A stretch of 52,115 nt of DNA from Phycisphaerales bacterium (GTDB taxonomy: Bacteria > Planctomycetota > Phycisphaerae > Phycisphaerales > UBA1924): the NCBI GenBank assembly GCA_020847175.1, contig JADLCM010000036.1, positions 1-52,115 on the forward strand, in the 5' to 3' direction. Both the position numbers and the translations under genes were made by a program. This document shows positions 1 to 9,216 of this stretch, in pieces (position 1 is the first letter of the stretch; the number at the start of each line of letters is the position of its first letter). Below the pieces are notes generated by a model. The model searched no databases and was not told the DNA's origin. It worked only from the letters and a program-made list of their open reading frames with translations.

Positions 1-93
1 GACGGGCACGGGAACTACGTCAAGGTCCAGCCGCGCCAGGAGTTCCAGGAGGACGTGAACTTCCACTTCCCGCGCCGCAACCAGCGGCGGTAG
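1..93 (+). CDS. C-terminal end of an unidentified protein (partial)
   Basis: Frame 1 is open from the window edge to a TAG at 91-93 and gives 30 residues ending in an arginine-rich tail (PRRNQRR). The start lies outside the window. The fragment is hydrophilic and has no motif I recognise, so no function is proposed. It precedes the next gene on the same strand by 70 bases. Confidence 0.5.
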   Translation, partial: DGHGNYVKVQPRQEFQEDVNFHFPRRNQRR

Positions 94-163
94 TGACGCC
101 GGAGCGCCGGGGAGCGGCGCGGCCCGCCGTCAGGGGCACGGGTCAGGCCCGCTACCATCCTGC

Positions 164-1135
164 GTGAGCATTCGTCGAATACTGGTGACGGGCGGGGCGG
201 GGTTCGTCGGTTCGCACCTGTGCGAGCGGCTGGTGGCGCAGGGGCACGACGTCATCTGCGTGGACAACTTCTTTACCAGCCAGAAGTCCAACATTCAGCA
301 CCTGCTCGGGCGGGCCAACTTCGAGCTCGTGCGTCATGATGTGACGCACCCGCTGTGGCTGGAGGTCGACCAGATCTTCAACCTGGCCTGCCCGGCCGCG
401 CCCGGACACTACCAGTACAACCCCGTCAAGACGCTCAAGACCTCGGTGCTCGGGGCGATCAACGTGCTGGGGATGGCCAAGCGCTGCCGCGCCAGGGTCG
501 TGCAGGCATCGACGAGCGAGGTGTACGGCGACCCGGCGGTGCATCCGCAGCCCGAGAGGTACTGGGGGCACGTCAACCCGATCGGCCCGAGAGCCTGCTA
601 CGACGAGGGCAAACGGGCCGCGGAGACGCTTTTCTTTGACTACCACCGCATGCACCGGATGCCCATCAAGGTCGTGCGCATCTTCAACACGTACGGGCCG
701 CGCATGCACCCCTTCGACGGGCGGGTGGTGAGCAACTTCATCCGCCAGGCGCTCGCGGGCGAGGAGATCACGATCATGGGCGACGGGCGCCAGACGCGTT
801 CGTTCTGCTATGTCGATGACCTGGTGGACGGGCTCATCGCCATGATGGCGACCCCGGAGGACTGCACCGGGCCGATCAACCTCGGGAACCCTGTGGAGTT
901 CACCATCCGCGGCCTCGCCGAGATGTGCATCGAACTGACGGGATCGAGATCGACGATCGTGCAGCGCCCCGCCGCGACCGACGACCCGCGCCAGCGCCAG
1001 CCCGACATCACGCTCGCCCGCCGCACGCTGAAGTGGGAGCCGAAGGTGCCGCTTCGCGAGGGGCTTGCGCGCACCATCGCGTGGTTCCGGTCGATCCGCC
1101 TTGAAGACTACCGGGCGCCGACGCCGAACTTCTGA
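164..1135 (+). CDS. UDP-glucuronate decarboxylase-like NAD-dependent sugar epimerase
   Basis: This is a 323-residue short-chain dehydrogenase of the extended (epimerase) type, close in length to UDP-xylose synthases. The Rossmann motif GGAGFVG is at residues 10-16. The active-site region shows TSEVYGDP (117-124) and the catalytic pair Tyr146 and Lys150 in [14 protein letters not shown] and the later [12 protein letters not shown] segment are typical of UDP-glucuronate decarboxylases, which convert UDP-glucuronate to UDP-xylose for surface glycans. The start is GTG at 164; the frame extends no further to a better start. No glycan genes lie beside it here, so the substrate is inferred from family resemblance only. 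A UDP-glucose 4-epimerase-like activity is the main alternative. Confidence 0.88.
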   Translation: MSIRRILVTGGAGFVGSHLCERLVAQGHDVICVDNFFTSQKSNIQHLLGRANFELVRHDVTHPLWLEVDQIFNLACPAAPGHYQYNPVKTLKTSVLGAINVLGMAKRCRARVVQASTSEVYGDPAVHPQPERYWGHVNPIGPRACYDEGKRAAETLFFDYHRMHRMPIKVVRIFNTYGPRMHPFDGRVVSNFIRQALAGEEITIMGDGRQTRSFCYVDDLVDGLIAMMATPEDCTGPINLGNPVEFTIRGLAEMCIELTGSRSTIVQRPAATDDPRQRQPDITLARRTLKWEPKVPLREGLARTIAWFRSIRLEDYRAPTPNF

Positions 1136-1151
1136 TTCCCTCTCCCGGCGT

Positions 1152-1769
1152 TCAGGCAGGAGGAACTCCGTCGTTCCGCACGATGTAGTGCGCCGCGGCC
1201 CGGTACGCCGCTTCGTACCGTGAGAACGTCGGCTCGGCGACCGCGCCGAAGTACTCTCTGGCCCGGGCCACGCCCCATCCGCGCACGCCGGTGCGTTCCA
1301 GGTGCGCCCACCGCGCCCAGCGGTCAGCCGCACATGCATCGACGAAGACCCGCAAATCAAGCGCGGGGGCGATGCGTTCGTGCAGCGCAAAGATGCCCTC
1401 GACGATGATGAGCGGGGCCGGGGCCACCAGGCGCTCACCCTCCCGTCGATGGCTGATGAACGACCACGTCGGCACGCGAGCGGTTTCTCCCCGGCGGAGC
1501 ACCGCGAGGTCTGACGCGAGCCGGGCAAGATCGGCGTGCGCCGGCTCGTCCCGTTCGCACTCCGGAATGGTCTCGTAATCGGGCAGGTAGTCGTCGGTGC
1601 TGATGACGCACCCTCCCACGGCCCGGGCGAGCGAACTCTTGCCCGCGCCGACCGGCCCGCAGATGCCCACGACCGCGAGGGGGCCGCACGCGAGGGCTCT
1701 CGCCCGGATCTCCCCGGGGGCATCAGGCCAGGCGATGACGCGCGCGGGGCTGGGGCCGGGCTCGGGCAT
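1152..1769 (-). CDS. Uridine kinase/phosphoribulokinase-family P-loop kinase
   Basis: This protein of about 205 residues has a Walker A motif GPVGAGKS (38-45 from the chosen start), followed by an ISTDDYLPDYE segment. In uridine kinases the Asp-Asp-Tyr region contacts the nucleoside. Later IIVEGIFALHE corresponds to the family's VEGI(L/F) strand. The exact substrate cannot be read from sequence; uridine/cytidine or another small alcohol is possible. The start is uncertain: ATG at 1769 is chosen, but an in-frame GTG at 1805 would add 12 residues and neither has a clear ribosome binding site. It is divergent from the nucleoside transporter at 1835, which supports a role in nucleoside salvage. 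Confidence 0.75.
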   Translation of the reverse strand: MPEPGPSPARVIAWPDAPGEIRARALACGPLAVVGICGPVGAGKSSLARAVGGCVISTDDYLPDYETIPECERDEPAHADLARLASDLAVLRRGETARVPTWSFISHRREGERLVAPAPLIIVEGIFALHERIAPALDLRVFVDACAADRWARWAHLERTGVRGWGVARAREYFGAVAEPTFSRYEAAYRAAAHYIVRNDGVPPA

Positions 1770-1834
1770 GGGGTTGTCGTAGGTCGCGTGTGGTAGGCTC
1801 TCCACCCGCCGGGCCCCGGCGCGGAGGCTGGATC

Positions 1835-3166
1835 ATGGATCGAATGATCGGCGTCATCGGGATCGGGGTGATCGTGGCGATCGGTCTTGCGATGAGCGAG
1901 AACCGGCGCCGGGTGCCGTGGCGCCTGGTGGGCGCCGGCGTGGCCCTGCAGCTGGCGCTCGCGCTGCTGGTCCTTCGCACCCCGGGCGTGCTCGATGTCG
2001 TGAACGCGGTGAGCCGGGGGGCGCAGAGCGTGATCGCACGTTCCAACGACGGCATCGCGTTCCTGTTCGGGGCGTCGCTCTCCAACCCGGCGGGGCCGAT
2101 GGGCTTTGTCTTTGCGGTCCGCGCCCTGCCGGTGATCATCTTCTTCGCCTCGTTGATGGCGGTGCTGTACCACCTCGGCATCATGCAGCGCATCGTCGCA
2201 GCGCTCGCGTTCATGCTGCGGCGCACCATGGGCATCACCGGGTCGGAGGCCCTGGCAACCGCCTCCAACGTGTTCCTGGGGCAGACCGAGGCCCCGCTCT
2301 GCATCCGGCCATTCCTGCTCGGCATGACCCGGGCCCAGCTCGCCGTGCTCATGACCGGCGGGTTTGCCACCATTTCGGGAAGCGTGCTGGCCGTCTACGT
2401 CGGCATCCTGGGCGGCGCCGACGACGAAGCCCAGGCGCAGTTTCTCAAGCATCTGCTCACGGCGAGCGTGCTCTCCGCCCCCGCCGCGATCGTGATGGCC
2501 CGCATCGTCGTGCCCGAGACGCAGGCGCCCCCGGATGAGGGCGCGGCGCACTCGGACGCCGGCGGCGCCGAGGCGCCGGAGTCCGGCACACCGCTCCCCT
2601 CCCCCGCCTGCAACGTGATCGACGCGGCGGTGATCGGCGCGACCGATGGGCTCAAGCTCGCGCTCAACGTCGCCGCCATGCTCGTGGCCTTCGTGTCGCT
2701 CCTGGCGCTTCTCAACTGGCCGCTCGCCGAACTCTCGCAGTGGACGCCCGTCGCGAACTGGCTTGACGGGCGCGGCATGGGGCCGCTCAGCATCCAGGGC
2801 ATCCTGGGCTGGGCCTTCACCCCCCTTGCCTTCCTCCTCGGCGTGCCCTGGGCCGAATCGAGCATCGTCGGGTCGCTCATGGGTCAGAAACTCGTGCTCA
2901 CCGAGTTCATCGCCTACGTCGAGCTCGGCGCCCGCATGCACCCGCTCGATGGTGCTCCGACGATCTCCGGTCGTTCGGCGATCATCGCGGCCTACGCCCT
3001 CTGCGGGTTTGCCAACTTCGCCAGCATCGGCATCCAGATCGGCGGCATCGGGGCGCTGGTCCCTGAGCGGCGCAAGGACCTGGTCACGCTCGGCTTCCGC
3101 ACCATGTTCGCGGGCGCGCTTGCCTCATGGATGACCGCAGCGGTCGCTGGTCTGGTGGTGGCGTGA
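1835..3166 (+). CDS. Concentrative nucleoside transporter (CNT/NupC family)
   Basis: This 443-residue polytopic inner-membrane protein has the CNT core. GQTEAPLCIRPFL is followed by MTGGFATISGSVLAVYVGIL, the nucleoside- and cation-binding hairpin region of the family. The C-terminal part has the conserved SSIVGSLMGQKLVLTEFIAY and ALCGFANFASIGIQIGG segments. The expected function is uptake of nucleosides with Na+ or H+. ATG at 1835 is preferred over an in-frame start at 1790 because GGAGG lies at 1823-1827. A hydrophilic loop rich in Ala, Glu and Pro near residues 230-260 is longer than in many homologues. The divergent uridine-kinase-like gene suggests an uptake-and-phosphorylation pair. Confidence 0.93.
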   Translation: MDRMIGVIGIGVIVAIGLAMSENRRRVPWRLVGAGVALQLALALLVLRTPGVLDVVNAVSRGAQSVIARSNDGIAFLFGASLSNPAGPMGFVFAVRALPVIIFFASLMAVLYHLGIMQRIVAALAFMLRRTMGITGSEALATASNVFLGQTEAPLCIRPFLLGMTRAQLAVLMTGGFATISGSVLAVYVGILGGADDEAQAQFLKHLLTASVLSAPAAIVMARIVVPETQAPPDEGAAHSDAGGAEAPESGTPLPSPACNVIDAAVIGATDGLKLALNVAAMLVAFVSLLALLNWPLAELSQWTPVANWLDGRGMGPLSIQGILGWAFTPLAFLLGVPWAESSIVGSLMGQKLVLTEFIAYVELGARMHPLDGAPTISGRSAIIAAYALCGFANFASIGIQIGGIGALVPERRKDLVTLGFRTMFAGALASWMTAAVAGLVVA

Positions 3167-3214
3167 CCCCGGCTCTGCGCCCTCGGCACGGATCGCGCCG
3201 CGAGAAGCCGCGAC

Positions 3215-4273
3215 TCACGCGCGCGGCTGCTGCGCCGACTTGCCCCCCACGGTGAGAGGAACTGCGCCATAGGCGTCACGGGTGATCGTGGGAGGCTGCA
3301 CGCGGATGCGCCGCGATTCGGGATCAACGCCCCGCTCGCGCATGAGCTGCTTGAGGGTGCTCGGCAGGCCGAACTCGACATCCTCCTCGAAGAGGTCCTG
3401 CGTCTCCAGGGTGCCGCCGAACCGATCGATGAGCGCGCGGCAGACGCCGGCGACGAGGTCTTCGGGGGCCGATGCGCCGGCGGTGATGAGCACCGTCTCG
3501 ACGCCGGCGAACCAGGACGCGTCAAGGTCGCCCGCGTCGTCGATCAGGCGTGCCGGAGTGCCCGCGTTGCGCGAGATCTCGGTGAGGCGCACGCTGTTGC
3601 TGGAGTTGCGGCTGCCCACGACCAGCACCAGGTCACAGGCGGGGGCGAGGGTGCGCACCGCCTGCTGCCGATTCGTCGTGGCGTAGCAGATATCCTCGCT
3701 CGGCGGGCACTTGATGAGGGGAAACGCCTCGCGCAGCGCCGAGATGATGACCCCCGCATCGTCCGTGGAAAGCGTCGTCTGCGTGAGATACACGAGGCGC
3801 GCCGGATCGATGATCCGCAGGCTCGCGATGTCGCCGGGTGATTCGACCACCTGGATCGCCTCGGGCGCTTCGCCCGACGTGCCGACGACCTCCTGGTGGT
3901 TGCGGTGCCCCACGAGCAGAATCTGGTACCCCTGGCGGGCGTATCGAACCGCTTCGGAGTGGACCTTGGTGACGAGCGGGCACGTCGCGTCGATGGGTGT
4001 CAGGTTCCGGTCGCGGGCGAGGGCCCGGACCTGCGGGCTCACGCCGTGGGCGCTGAACACGACGATGCGGCCCTCGGGCACGTCGGCCAGATCGTCAACA
4101 AACACCGCTCCCCGCCCCGCGAGGCGCCCCACCACGTGCTTGTTGTGCACGATCTCGTGGTAGACGTAGATCGGGCGCTCCTCGATGATGTCGAGCACCT
4201 GGTCAACCACGTCAATCGCCATGCGCACGCCCGCGCAGAACCCCCTCGGATTGACCAGCAGCAGGCGCACCAC
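3215..4273 (-). CDS. ispH: 4-hydroxy-3-methylbut-2-enyl diphosphate reductase (IspH)
   Basis: This is the terminal enzyme of the methylerythritol phosphate isoprenoid pathway. It reduces HMBPP to IPP and DMAPP with a [4Fe-4S] cluster. All three cluster cysteines are visible: Cys13 in RGFCAGV, Cys98 in DATCPLV and Cys196 in CYATTNRQ. The substrate-binding HEIVHN, SAHGVSP and SRNSSNS motifs are present. The start is one of two adjacent GTG codons (4273 or 4270). A longer reading frame to 4333 would overlap the divergent gene. At 352 residues the protein is about 40 longer than E. coli IspH, mostly through a C-terminal tail ending in basic and polar residues. It converges with the transporter gene (48-base gap). 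Confidence 0.96.
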   Translation of the reverse strand: MVRLLLVNPRGFCAGVRMAIDVVDQVLDIIEERPIYVYHEIVHNKHVVGRLAGRGAVFVDDLADVPEGRIVVFSAHGVSPQVRALARDRNLTPIDATCPLVTKVHSEAVRYARQGYQILLVGHRNHQEVVGTSGEAPEAIQVVESPGDIASLRIIDPARLVYLTQTTLSTDDAGVIISALREAFPLIKCPPSEDICYATTNRQQAVRTLAPACDLVLVVGSRNSSNSVRLTEISRNAGTPARLIDDAGDLDASWFAGVETVLITAGASAPEDLVAGVCRALIDRFGGTLETQDLFEEDVEFGLPSTLKQLMRERGVDPESRRIRVQPPTITRDAYGAVPLTVGGKSAQQPRA

Positions 4274-4323
4274 TGATGATAGGAGCCCCCGCGCTACACT
4301 CCCGGATCCCAAGGAGCAGACGC

Positions 4324-5427
4324 ATGCGCACACGCGAGTTCGGAGCCCTGCGGCGGATCAGTTGGTGCGGACTGGCCGGGGGGCTCGCCATGAGCGCCCC
4401 GCTCGCCCTCGCGCAGCCCGGCGACGGACACGCCGCGCCGATCGTCCCGCGCAAGGACGTGGAGTTCCTGATCCGCTTCGGCGAGAAGGCGCCCCGCCCC
4501 AAGACCCCCGGCGCCATCCGCCTGGCGACCTACAACCTCGCCAATCTTTTTGATGACGTCGACGATCCGGCCCTCTCGGGCGAGGATGAAGACATCGACG
4601 ACGCCAAGCCTGATCCCGAGCGCGCGTCGCTCCGCGACACGATCGCCCTGCTCGATGCCGATGTCTTGGTCGTGCAGGAGGTCGAATCGCTCGACGCCTT
4701 GCTCGCCTTCCGGAACACCTGGCTCAAGGACCTCGGGTACGAGCACGTGCGGTCAATCGACGCCGGCGATGAGCGCGGCATCGAGCAGGCCGTGCTGTCG
4801 CGCTTCCCGATCACCGTCGCCGAGAACTGGCCCCGCAGGCCTCTCGGGGGCACGCACCCGGAGAAGTGGGGCACCCAGCCCAACCACGAGGCCGGCAAGC
4901 CGCTGGTCTTCCACCGTTCGCCCCTCCACGTGCGCATCGAGGTGCCGGGCACCGATGGCGCGCACGCCCCGTACCGGCTCGACCTGCTCGCCGTGCACGC
5001 CAAGAGCGGACGCGAAGGCGAGTACTGGCGCGAGGCCGAAGCAAAGGGTGTGATCGAGATCGCAAGAGAACTGCAGCGGGTCAACCCGGGGATCAACCTG
5101 ATCGTGCTCGGCGACTTCAACAGCGAGGTCTCGGGACCGGGCGTCAAGCAATACCTGGCGGCAGGGTTCAGCGACCTCTTCGAGGGGGCGAGCACGACCC
5201 ATGACATCACGTCGCACGAGTCGGGCCGGCGTATTGATCTCATGCTCTTGAGCCCGGGCGTCAAGCCTGAAGTGCAGCCCGCGACGCGCTTTGTGCTCGG
5301 CACGCCCGCGCGCCTTGAGGGCCAGTCATGGCGCGAGGCGCCGCCCCCGGGGTGGGCGAGCGATCACTACCCGGTGGCCGTGGACCTGGTGCCGGTCGAG
5401 CGTGGTGCAGGGCAAACCGGGCAATAG
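4324..5427 (+). CDS. Secreted endonuclease/exonuclease/phosphatase-family hydrolase
   Basis: This 367-residue protein begins with a signal peptide, with probable cleavage after ALA in APLALAQ. It continues into the EEP fold shared by DNase I-like nucleases and inositol phosphatases. Visible family motifs are ATYNLANLFDD, VVQEVES (metal-binding Glu), LLAVHAKSG, LIVLGDFNSEV (catalytic Asp and Asn) and ASDHYPVAVDL (catalytic Asp-His). Substrate could be DNA, RNA or a phosphoester. ATG at 4324 is chosen because AAGGAG lies at 4311-4316; an upstream in-frame start at 4276 would overlap the ispH control region. It is divergent from ispH with 50 bases between the starts. Confidence 0.88.
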   Translation: MRTREFGALRRISWCGLAGGLAMSAPLALAQPGDGHAAPIVPRKDVEFLIRFGEKAPRPKTPGAIRLATYNLANLFDDVDDPALSGEDEDIDDAKPDPERASLRDTIALLDADVLVVQEVESLDALLAFRNTWLKDLGYEHVRSIDAGDERGIEQAVLSRFPITVAENWPRRPLGGTHPEKWGTQPNHEAGKPLVFHRSPLHVRIEVPGTDGAHAPYRLDLLAVHAKSGREGEYWREAEAKGVIEIARELQRVNPGINLIVLGDFNSEVSGPGVKQYLAAGFSDLFEGASTTHDITSHESGRRIDLMLLSPGVKPEVQPATRFVLGTPARLEGQSWREAPPPGWASDHYPVAVDLVPVERGAGQTGQ

Positions 5428-5518
5428 CGCGAAGGGGAGGCGGGGCACACGGGTCCGGGGTGCTCCGGTGCGTTCCGGGCCGGCCGCGGCCCGCGGTGAC
5501 ACGCGCGCTCCGTCGCGC

Positions 5519-7513
5519 TCAGCGACCGACGTCGAGCGGGGTCAGCGGCACGATACGCGGGCGCTCGTCCAGCGGCGTCGGCGCCTCTCCGGGCGGAATC
5601 TCCGGCTTGGGCAGGGGCAGCGGCTGCGCTCCCTCTCCCGGGCGCTCGGGCCGGTCTTCGATCGTGATCCCCCGTGCGCCCTCGAGCAGTTGGGCGAGCA
5701 GGCGATCCTGCTCAGTGCGGAACTCGCCAGCGAGTCCTCCGTCCTTCCAGATGCCGTAGAGCGCCGAAACAACCTGCGCATACGAGAACCCGGCCCCCGG
5801 GCGCGGGTCCTCCGGCGTGGTGGTGTGCGCAAGAAAGTCGATGAACGCCCCCATCTCCGTGGGCGCCTCCAGGACCCGTCCCTGCCCGCTCTGCGGGTCG
5901 CGCACCATGACGCGGATCGACTCGCCCGGTCCGTCCGCCTGCAGCAGCAACTGGTCGGGCCAGGCTTCGATCACCGACGGCGTCAGGATGCGGGCCTCGC
6001 CGAAGACCGCGATGCGCGGCATCCCCTGCATGGAGACATACACCATCGGCGCCGCCGCGGGCACGTAGTCAAGCAGGAACTTGCCCGCGACAAGCTGACG
6101 CCGGATGCCCTGGATCGTGTCGCCCGGCAGCCACATCGCGCTCACCGTCTGAATCTCGGAGAGGCTCATGGGTGAGCCCCGCTCGGCGGCGATCTCAGCC
6201 TGGTTGGCGATCATGCGCTGCTCCTGCACGCGCCGCGCCCGTTCGACCAGGGCCTCGTACGCCGCGACCCGGATGTCCCGGTCCGGGTCGTCCACGAGGC
6301 GGACGAGCGCATCGTCGACGCGGGGCCCGCCGCCGCATTCGCCGAGGAGGCGCACGGCCTGGGCCCGCACGAGCGGCGTCCCGCTCATCGCCATGTCGAT
6401 CAGCGGCTCACCGGCCTGCGCATCGCGCAGCGCGGCGCCCACCTCGAGCGCCGAGATGCGGGGCACCGCGTCGGAATCTTCATAGAGCCTGCGCACCTCG
6501 GGCAGCACCCGCTCGCCAAGCGACTTCAGGCTCCAGATCAACTTGGGCGCCAGGCGCGCGTTGGTCCGAAGCGCCTGCGTGTACCGGCTGGCGAACTCCT
6601 CGGCGGGCACGCTGATATCGAACGGCATCGCCTCGACCATCTGCACGAACTCCGCCGGGTTGAGCCGGAAGCGACCCGGGATCGTGAGCGCGATTCCCCG
6701 GTCGTCGCGCCCCCGGGCCGCGGGCTCGCGGTCGCCCGCGAACTGCGGGAACCGCGAGTTGATCGCCGAGGCGATGGTGCGGGCCCGCACGTGCGACGGC
6801 TCATCAAGCACGATCTCGATCTTGAGCGGCTCGGTGACGACGCCGCCGTAGAGCACGCGCCCAACTGTGAGCATGCCCGTGGCGTCTGTGCCGGGTTCGC
6901 CGAAGGGGTTGATGAAGACCGGACCCTTGGCCCGGGCGATGTTGCGCTTCTGGTAACCGCCGAACGGATTGGTCGGCCCGAGCTGGAGGTCGGTGGTCCA
7001 CAGGCGCCCGCCCTCGAGGCTCGTTGCGTTCACAGCCTGCACGAAGGCATCAAACGGCATGCCCTCGGGCGCGCCGGGCGGAATCATCGCGTACACGACG
7101 ACCACCGCCGCGGAGGGGTCGCGCAGGATCTCCGAGGCCGAGCGGGCCATGCCTGCCGCGTTGCCCAGGAGCGTGTTCGGCTCCGCCGTGCCGCGCCCGA
7201 TGCCCTGGAGCGACATGACGCGCTCCATGTGCGAGGCGACGGCATCGGGCAGGAGTCCTCCGCCAGTGCCGTGCAGCCCGACAACCAGCCCGTACCCGGT
7301 GACCAGCACGGGCTCAACCCCGGTAAACGTCGCGACCGAGCCGATCGTGCCGCGAAGCACCGGGTCCACGTCGCGCGTGACGGGCATCACGGGGGTGACC
7401 CGGGGACGGGGCTTGGGCTGGCTTGTGCACCCGACAAGCGCGCTCGCCACCGCGGCCGCGACCGCCGCACTCCGCACCGCACCCCGGAACATGTGGCCCA
7501 CTCGATCGAGCAT
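5519..7513 (-). CDS. flgI: FlgI-like (flagellar P-ring domain) lipoprotein with HEAT-like tail
   Basis: The first part of this 664-residue protein matches the flagellar P-ring protein. GTIGSVATFTGVEP and TGYGLVVGLHGTGGG correspond to the FlgI segment around its GYGLVVGL motif, followed by FlgI-like strands (RNIARAKGPVFINPFG and VTEPLKIEIVLDEP). The N-terminus is a lipoprotein signal with lipobox LVGC (Cys29). Classical FlgI has a Sec signal without a lipobox and is about 360 residues. Here a helical, HEAT-like segment (AQAVRLLGECGG, DDALVRLVDDPDRDIRVAAYEAL; about residues 400-500) and a proline-rich end follow. ATG at 7513 is chosen because GGAG lies 5 bases upstream. A flagellin gene at 44197-45057 supports a flagellar role, although no other flagellar genes adjoin it. 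Confidence 0.8.
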   Translation of the reverse strand: MLDRVGHMFRGAVRSAAVAAAVASALVGCTSQPKPRPRVTPVMPVTRDVDPVLRGTIGSVATFTGVEPVLVTGYGLVVGLHGTGGGLLPDAVASHMERVMSLQGIGRGTAEPNTLLGNAAGMARSASEILRDPSAAVVVVYAMIPPGAPEGMPFDAFVQAVNATSLEGGRLWTTDLQLGPTNPFGGYQKRNIARAKGPVFINPFGEPGTDATGMLTVGRVLYGGVVTEPLKIEIVLDEPSHVRARTIASAINSRFPQFAGDREPAARGRDDRGIALTIPGRFRLNPAEFVQMVEAMPFDISVPAEEFASRYTQALRTNARLAPKLIWSLKSLGERVLPEVRRLYEDSDAVPRISALEVGAALRDAQAGEPLIDMAMSGTPLVRAQAVRLLGECGGGPRVDDALVRLVDDPDRDIRVAAYEALVERARRVQEQRMIANQAEIAAERGSPMSLSEIQTVSAMWLPGDTIQGIRRQLVAGKFLLDYVPAAAPMVYVSMQGMPRIAVFGEARILTPSVIEAWPDQLLLQADGPGESIRVMVRDPQSGQGRVLEAPTEMGAFIDFLAHTTTPEDPRPGAGFSYAQVVSALYGIWKDGGLAGEFRTEQDRLLAQLLEGARGITIEDRPERPGEGAQPLPLPKPEIPPGEAPTPLDERPRIVPLTPLDVGR

Positions 7514-8107
7514 GACGACTCCAACCCACCCGCGCGGCGAATCAGGCGCACAGGCGGCAAGTTTTCTAAGCCGGCCCTTTGCCGGCCCGTGCCGACACGA
7601 GCGCGCCCCGAAGGGTACGACTCGCACGCCGCGATGGATGTTTCCGACCGCGGAGAACGCGCGATTCAAGACGGAATGGCGCAGATCCGCGCACGTTCTC
7701 ACCCAGGCTGTCCCGCGAACCCACCTGAATGGGGGATTTTGAGCGCGTTGAATGTGGACAACGCGACATATACACGCTCGGCAGGCGCGGCCCAGCAAGA
7801 CTCCACACTCGGAAAGGGGGGCTCGCAAGTCGTGCCCCGCAAGAGATTTGCGCCTCAAGACTCGAACAAACACACGATTTTGGGGTTCGAGAGGCTTGAA
7901 CCCACGATGGGTAGTGGTATGCTCCGCCCCGCGGCACATTGAACCAAGACGAGGGCTCGGATGACATCCCACCCAAATCGCAGCCGATGCCCGCACGTTC
8001 GTGTCCGTGGTCGCATTTTGTTCGGTATGATGTCGAGTCTTTGAGTTCTACGCCTCCTCGCGCCGGGGCGAGGCGGGGTGCCGCGCGCTGCGGCGGAAAG
8101 GTCGTCC
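7514..8107. other. Intergenic region between divergent flgI-like and dcd genes
   Basis: No convincing gene is seen in these 594 bases. Contents are a short GC hairpin in the flgI leader (GCCGGC, CCTTT, GCCGGC near 7571-7587), an AT-richer stretch around 7735-7780, and a candidate sigma70-type promoter towards dcd at 7896-7923. Small open frames here have no recognisable similarity and unlike composition. Confidence 0.6.
7896..7923 (+). promoter_or_regulatory. Candidate sigma70-type promoter upstream of dcd
   Basis: TTGAAC at 7896-7901 and TATGCT at 7918-7923 are separated by 16 bases. The predicted leader to the dcd start would be about 180 bases. A second, closer -10-like TATGAT at 8026-8031 lacks a good -35. 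Confidence 0.45.
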
Positions 8108-8686
8108 GTGGGCGTGCTTGCCGACAAGCAGATTCGCGATCGGGTGGTCATCCGCCCCTTCGAGAGCGCCGGGAAGCGCCCCGGGCGCATCTCGTTCGGC
8201 GTCAGCAGCTACGGCTACGACGTGCGGGTCGGCACGCGCTTCAAGATCTTCACTCCCACGCCGCGCAGCGGGGATATCGCGGTCGTCGATCCCAAGAAGT
8301 TCTCTGACGACATGATGGTGGACGTGGATGTGGGGCACAAGGCCCCGGGCGACCAGTACGTCATCATCCCGCCCAACTCGTTCGCGCTCTGCGAGACCGT
8401 CGAGTACATCGAGATTCCGCGCGATGTGCTCGCGATCTGCGTGGGCAAGAGCACCTACGCGCGCTGCGGGCTCATCGTGAACGTCACACCGCTTGAGCCT
8501 GAGTGGAAGGGCAAGGTGACGCTGGAGATCAGCAACACCACGCCCCTGCCGGCCCGCGTCTACGCCAACGAAGGCGTCGCGCAGCTCATCTTCCTCCGAG
8601 GCGACCAGGTGTGCGAAACCAGTTACGCGGACAAGGGCGGAAAGTACCAGGACCAGGCAGGATTGACGCTGCCGAAGGTGGATTAG
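8108..8686 (+). CDS. dcd: dCTP deaminase
   Basis: This 192-residue protein matches the trimeric dCTP deaminase family, which makes dUTP (or dUMP in bifunctional forms) from dCTP and so feeds dTTP synthesis. Visible motifs are the N-terminal [36 protein letters not shown] (the SRSS-type nucleotide loop, here GKST), [17 protein letters not shown] with its catalytic Glu, and [11 protein letters not shown]. The GTG start at 8108 follows GGAAAGG at 8094-8100; an in-frame codon at 8078 is upstream of any homology. It lies one small gene from nrdJ, so this region concentrates deoxynucleotide synthesis. Confidence 0.95.
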   Translation: MGVLADKQIRDRVVIRPFESAGKRPGRISFGVSSYGYDVRVGTRFKIFTPTPRSGDIAVVDPKKFSDDMMVDVDVGHKAPGDQYVIIPPNSFALCETVEYIEIPRDVLAICVGKSTYARCGLIVNVTPLEPEWKGKVTLEISNTTPLPARVYANEGVAQLIFLRGDQVCETSYADKGGKYQDQAGLTLPKVD

Positions 8687-8749
8687 GCCCAGGCGTCGCG
8701 GGGCCTGTGGCCCTGCCGGAGTAGGCATCGCCCTCGAAAGGTGTACGCC

Positions 8750-9139
8750 ATGACTCAGGTGTCGACCAGTCCGGCCGCCGGTGCAACCCGCTATCCCATT
8801 GCAGGCTGGTTCAAGGGGCTGCTCATCTTTCTCGGCGTCCTCTGCTGCATCACCGTGATCGGCATTCTCATCGGCATCCCCATTTTTATCCTCGCCGCGC
8901 GGTATCGCGAAGAGCGGTCTGGCGACGCGGTGACCGTGGTGACGCACAAGAAGTACGCCTTCAACCTCTCCGAAGTCGCGAGCGTCGAGGCCCGGGCGGT
9001 CTCGGGCGGCATCGCCAAGAAGATGGCCCCGCACACCATCACGCTCAAGTCAGGCAAGAAGGCGCCGTTCCCCGTCGGCGCGTTCCAGAACGGCGAGCAG
9101 CTGCTCGCCGAGATCAAGGCCGCGGCGGGGGCGGCATGA
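8750..9139 (+). CDS. Small membrane protein of unknown function
   Basis: This 129-residue protein starts with a short polar region. A long hydrophobic segment follows, rich in Ile, Leu, Val and Cys (about residues 22-50, enough for one long or two short membrane passes). A soluble domain of about 75 residues ends in an alanine-rich tail. The soluble part (VVTHKKYAFNLSEVASVEAR and ITLKSGKKAPFPVG) reads like a small PH-like beta domain, but I do not recognise a family. The ATG at 8750 has GAAAGG upstream. It lies between dcd and nrdJ on the same strand and could be co-transcribed; nothing else links it to nucleotide metabolism. Confidence 0.72.
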   Translation: MTQVSTSPAAGATRYPIAGWFKGLLIFLGVLCCITVIGILIGIPIFILAARYREERSGDAVTVVTHKKYAFNLSEVASVEARAVSGGIAKKMAPHTITLKSGKKAPFPVGAFQNGEQLLAEIKAAAGAA

Positions 9140-9216
9140 CCGTCGCCCGGCGGAGCCGGGCGGAACCGTGAGCGAGGCAACATCGGCTGAATCGAAGCAG
9201 ATCGAGGTGTGACGGC

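Noticed and set aside
152..2941. A 929-residue open frame on the minus strand
   Set aside because: It is antisense to the epimerase and transporter genes and cuts through the kinase in another frame. Its His/Arg/Asp-rich composition is the usual shadow of GC-rich coding DNA.
7735..7780. TTGAAT ... TATACA as a promoter upstream of dcd
   Set aside because: The spacing is only 15 bases. The pair at 7896-7923 fits better and is closer to the gene.
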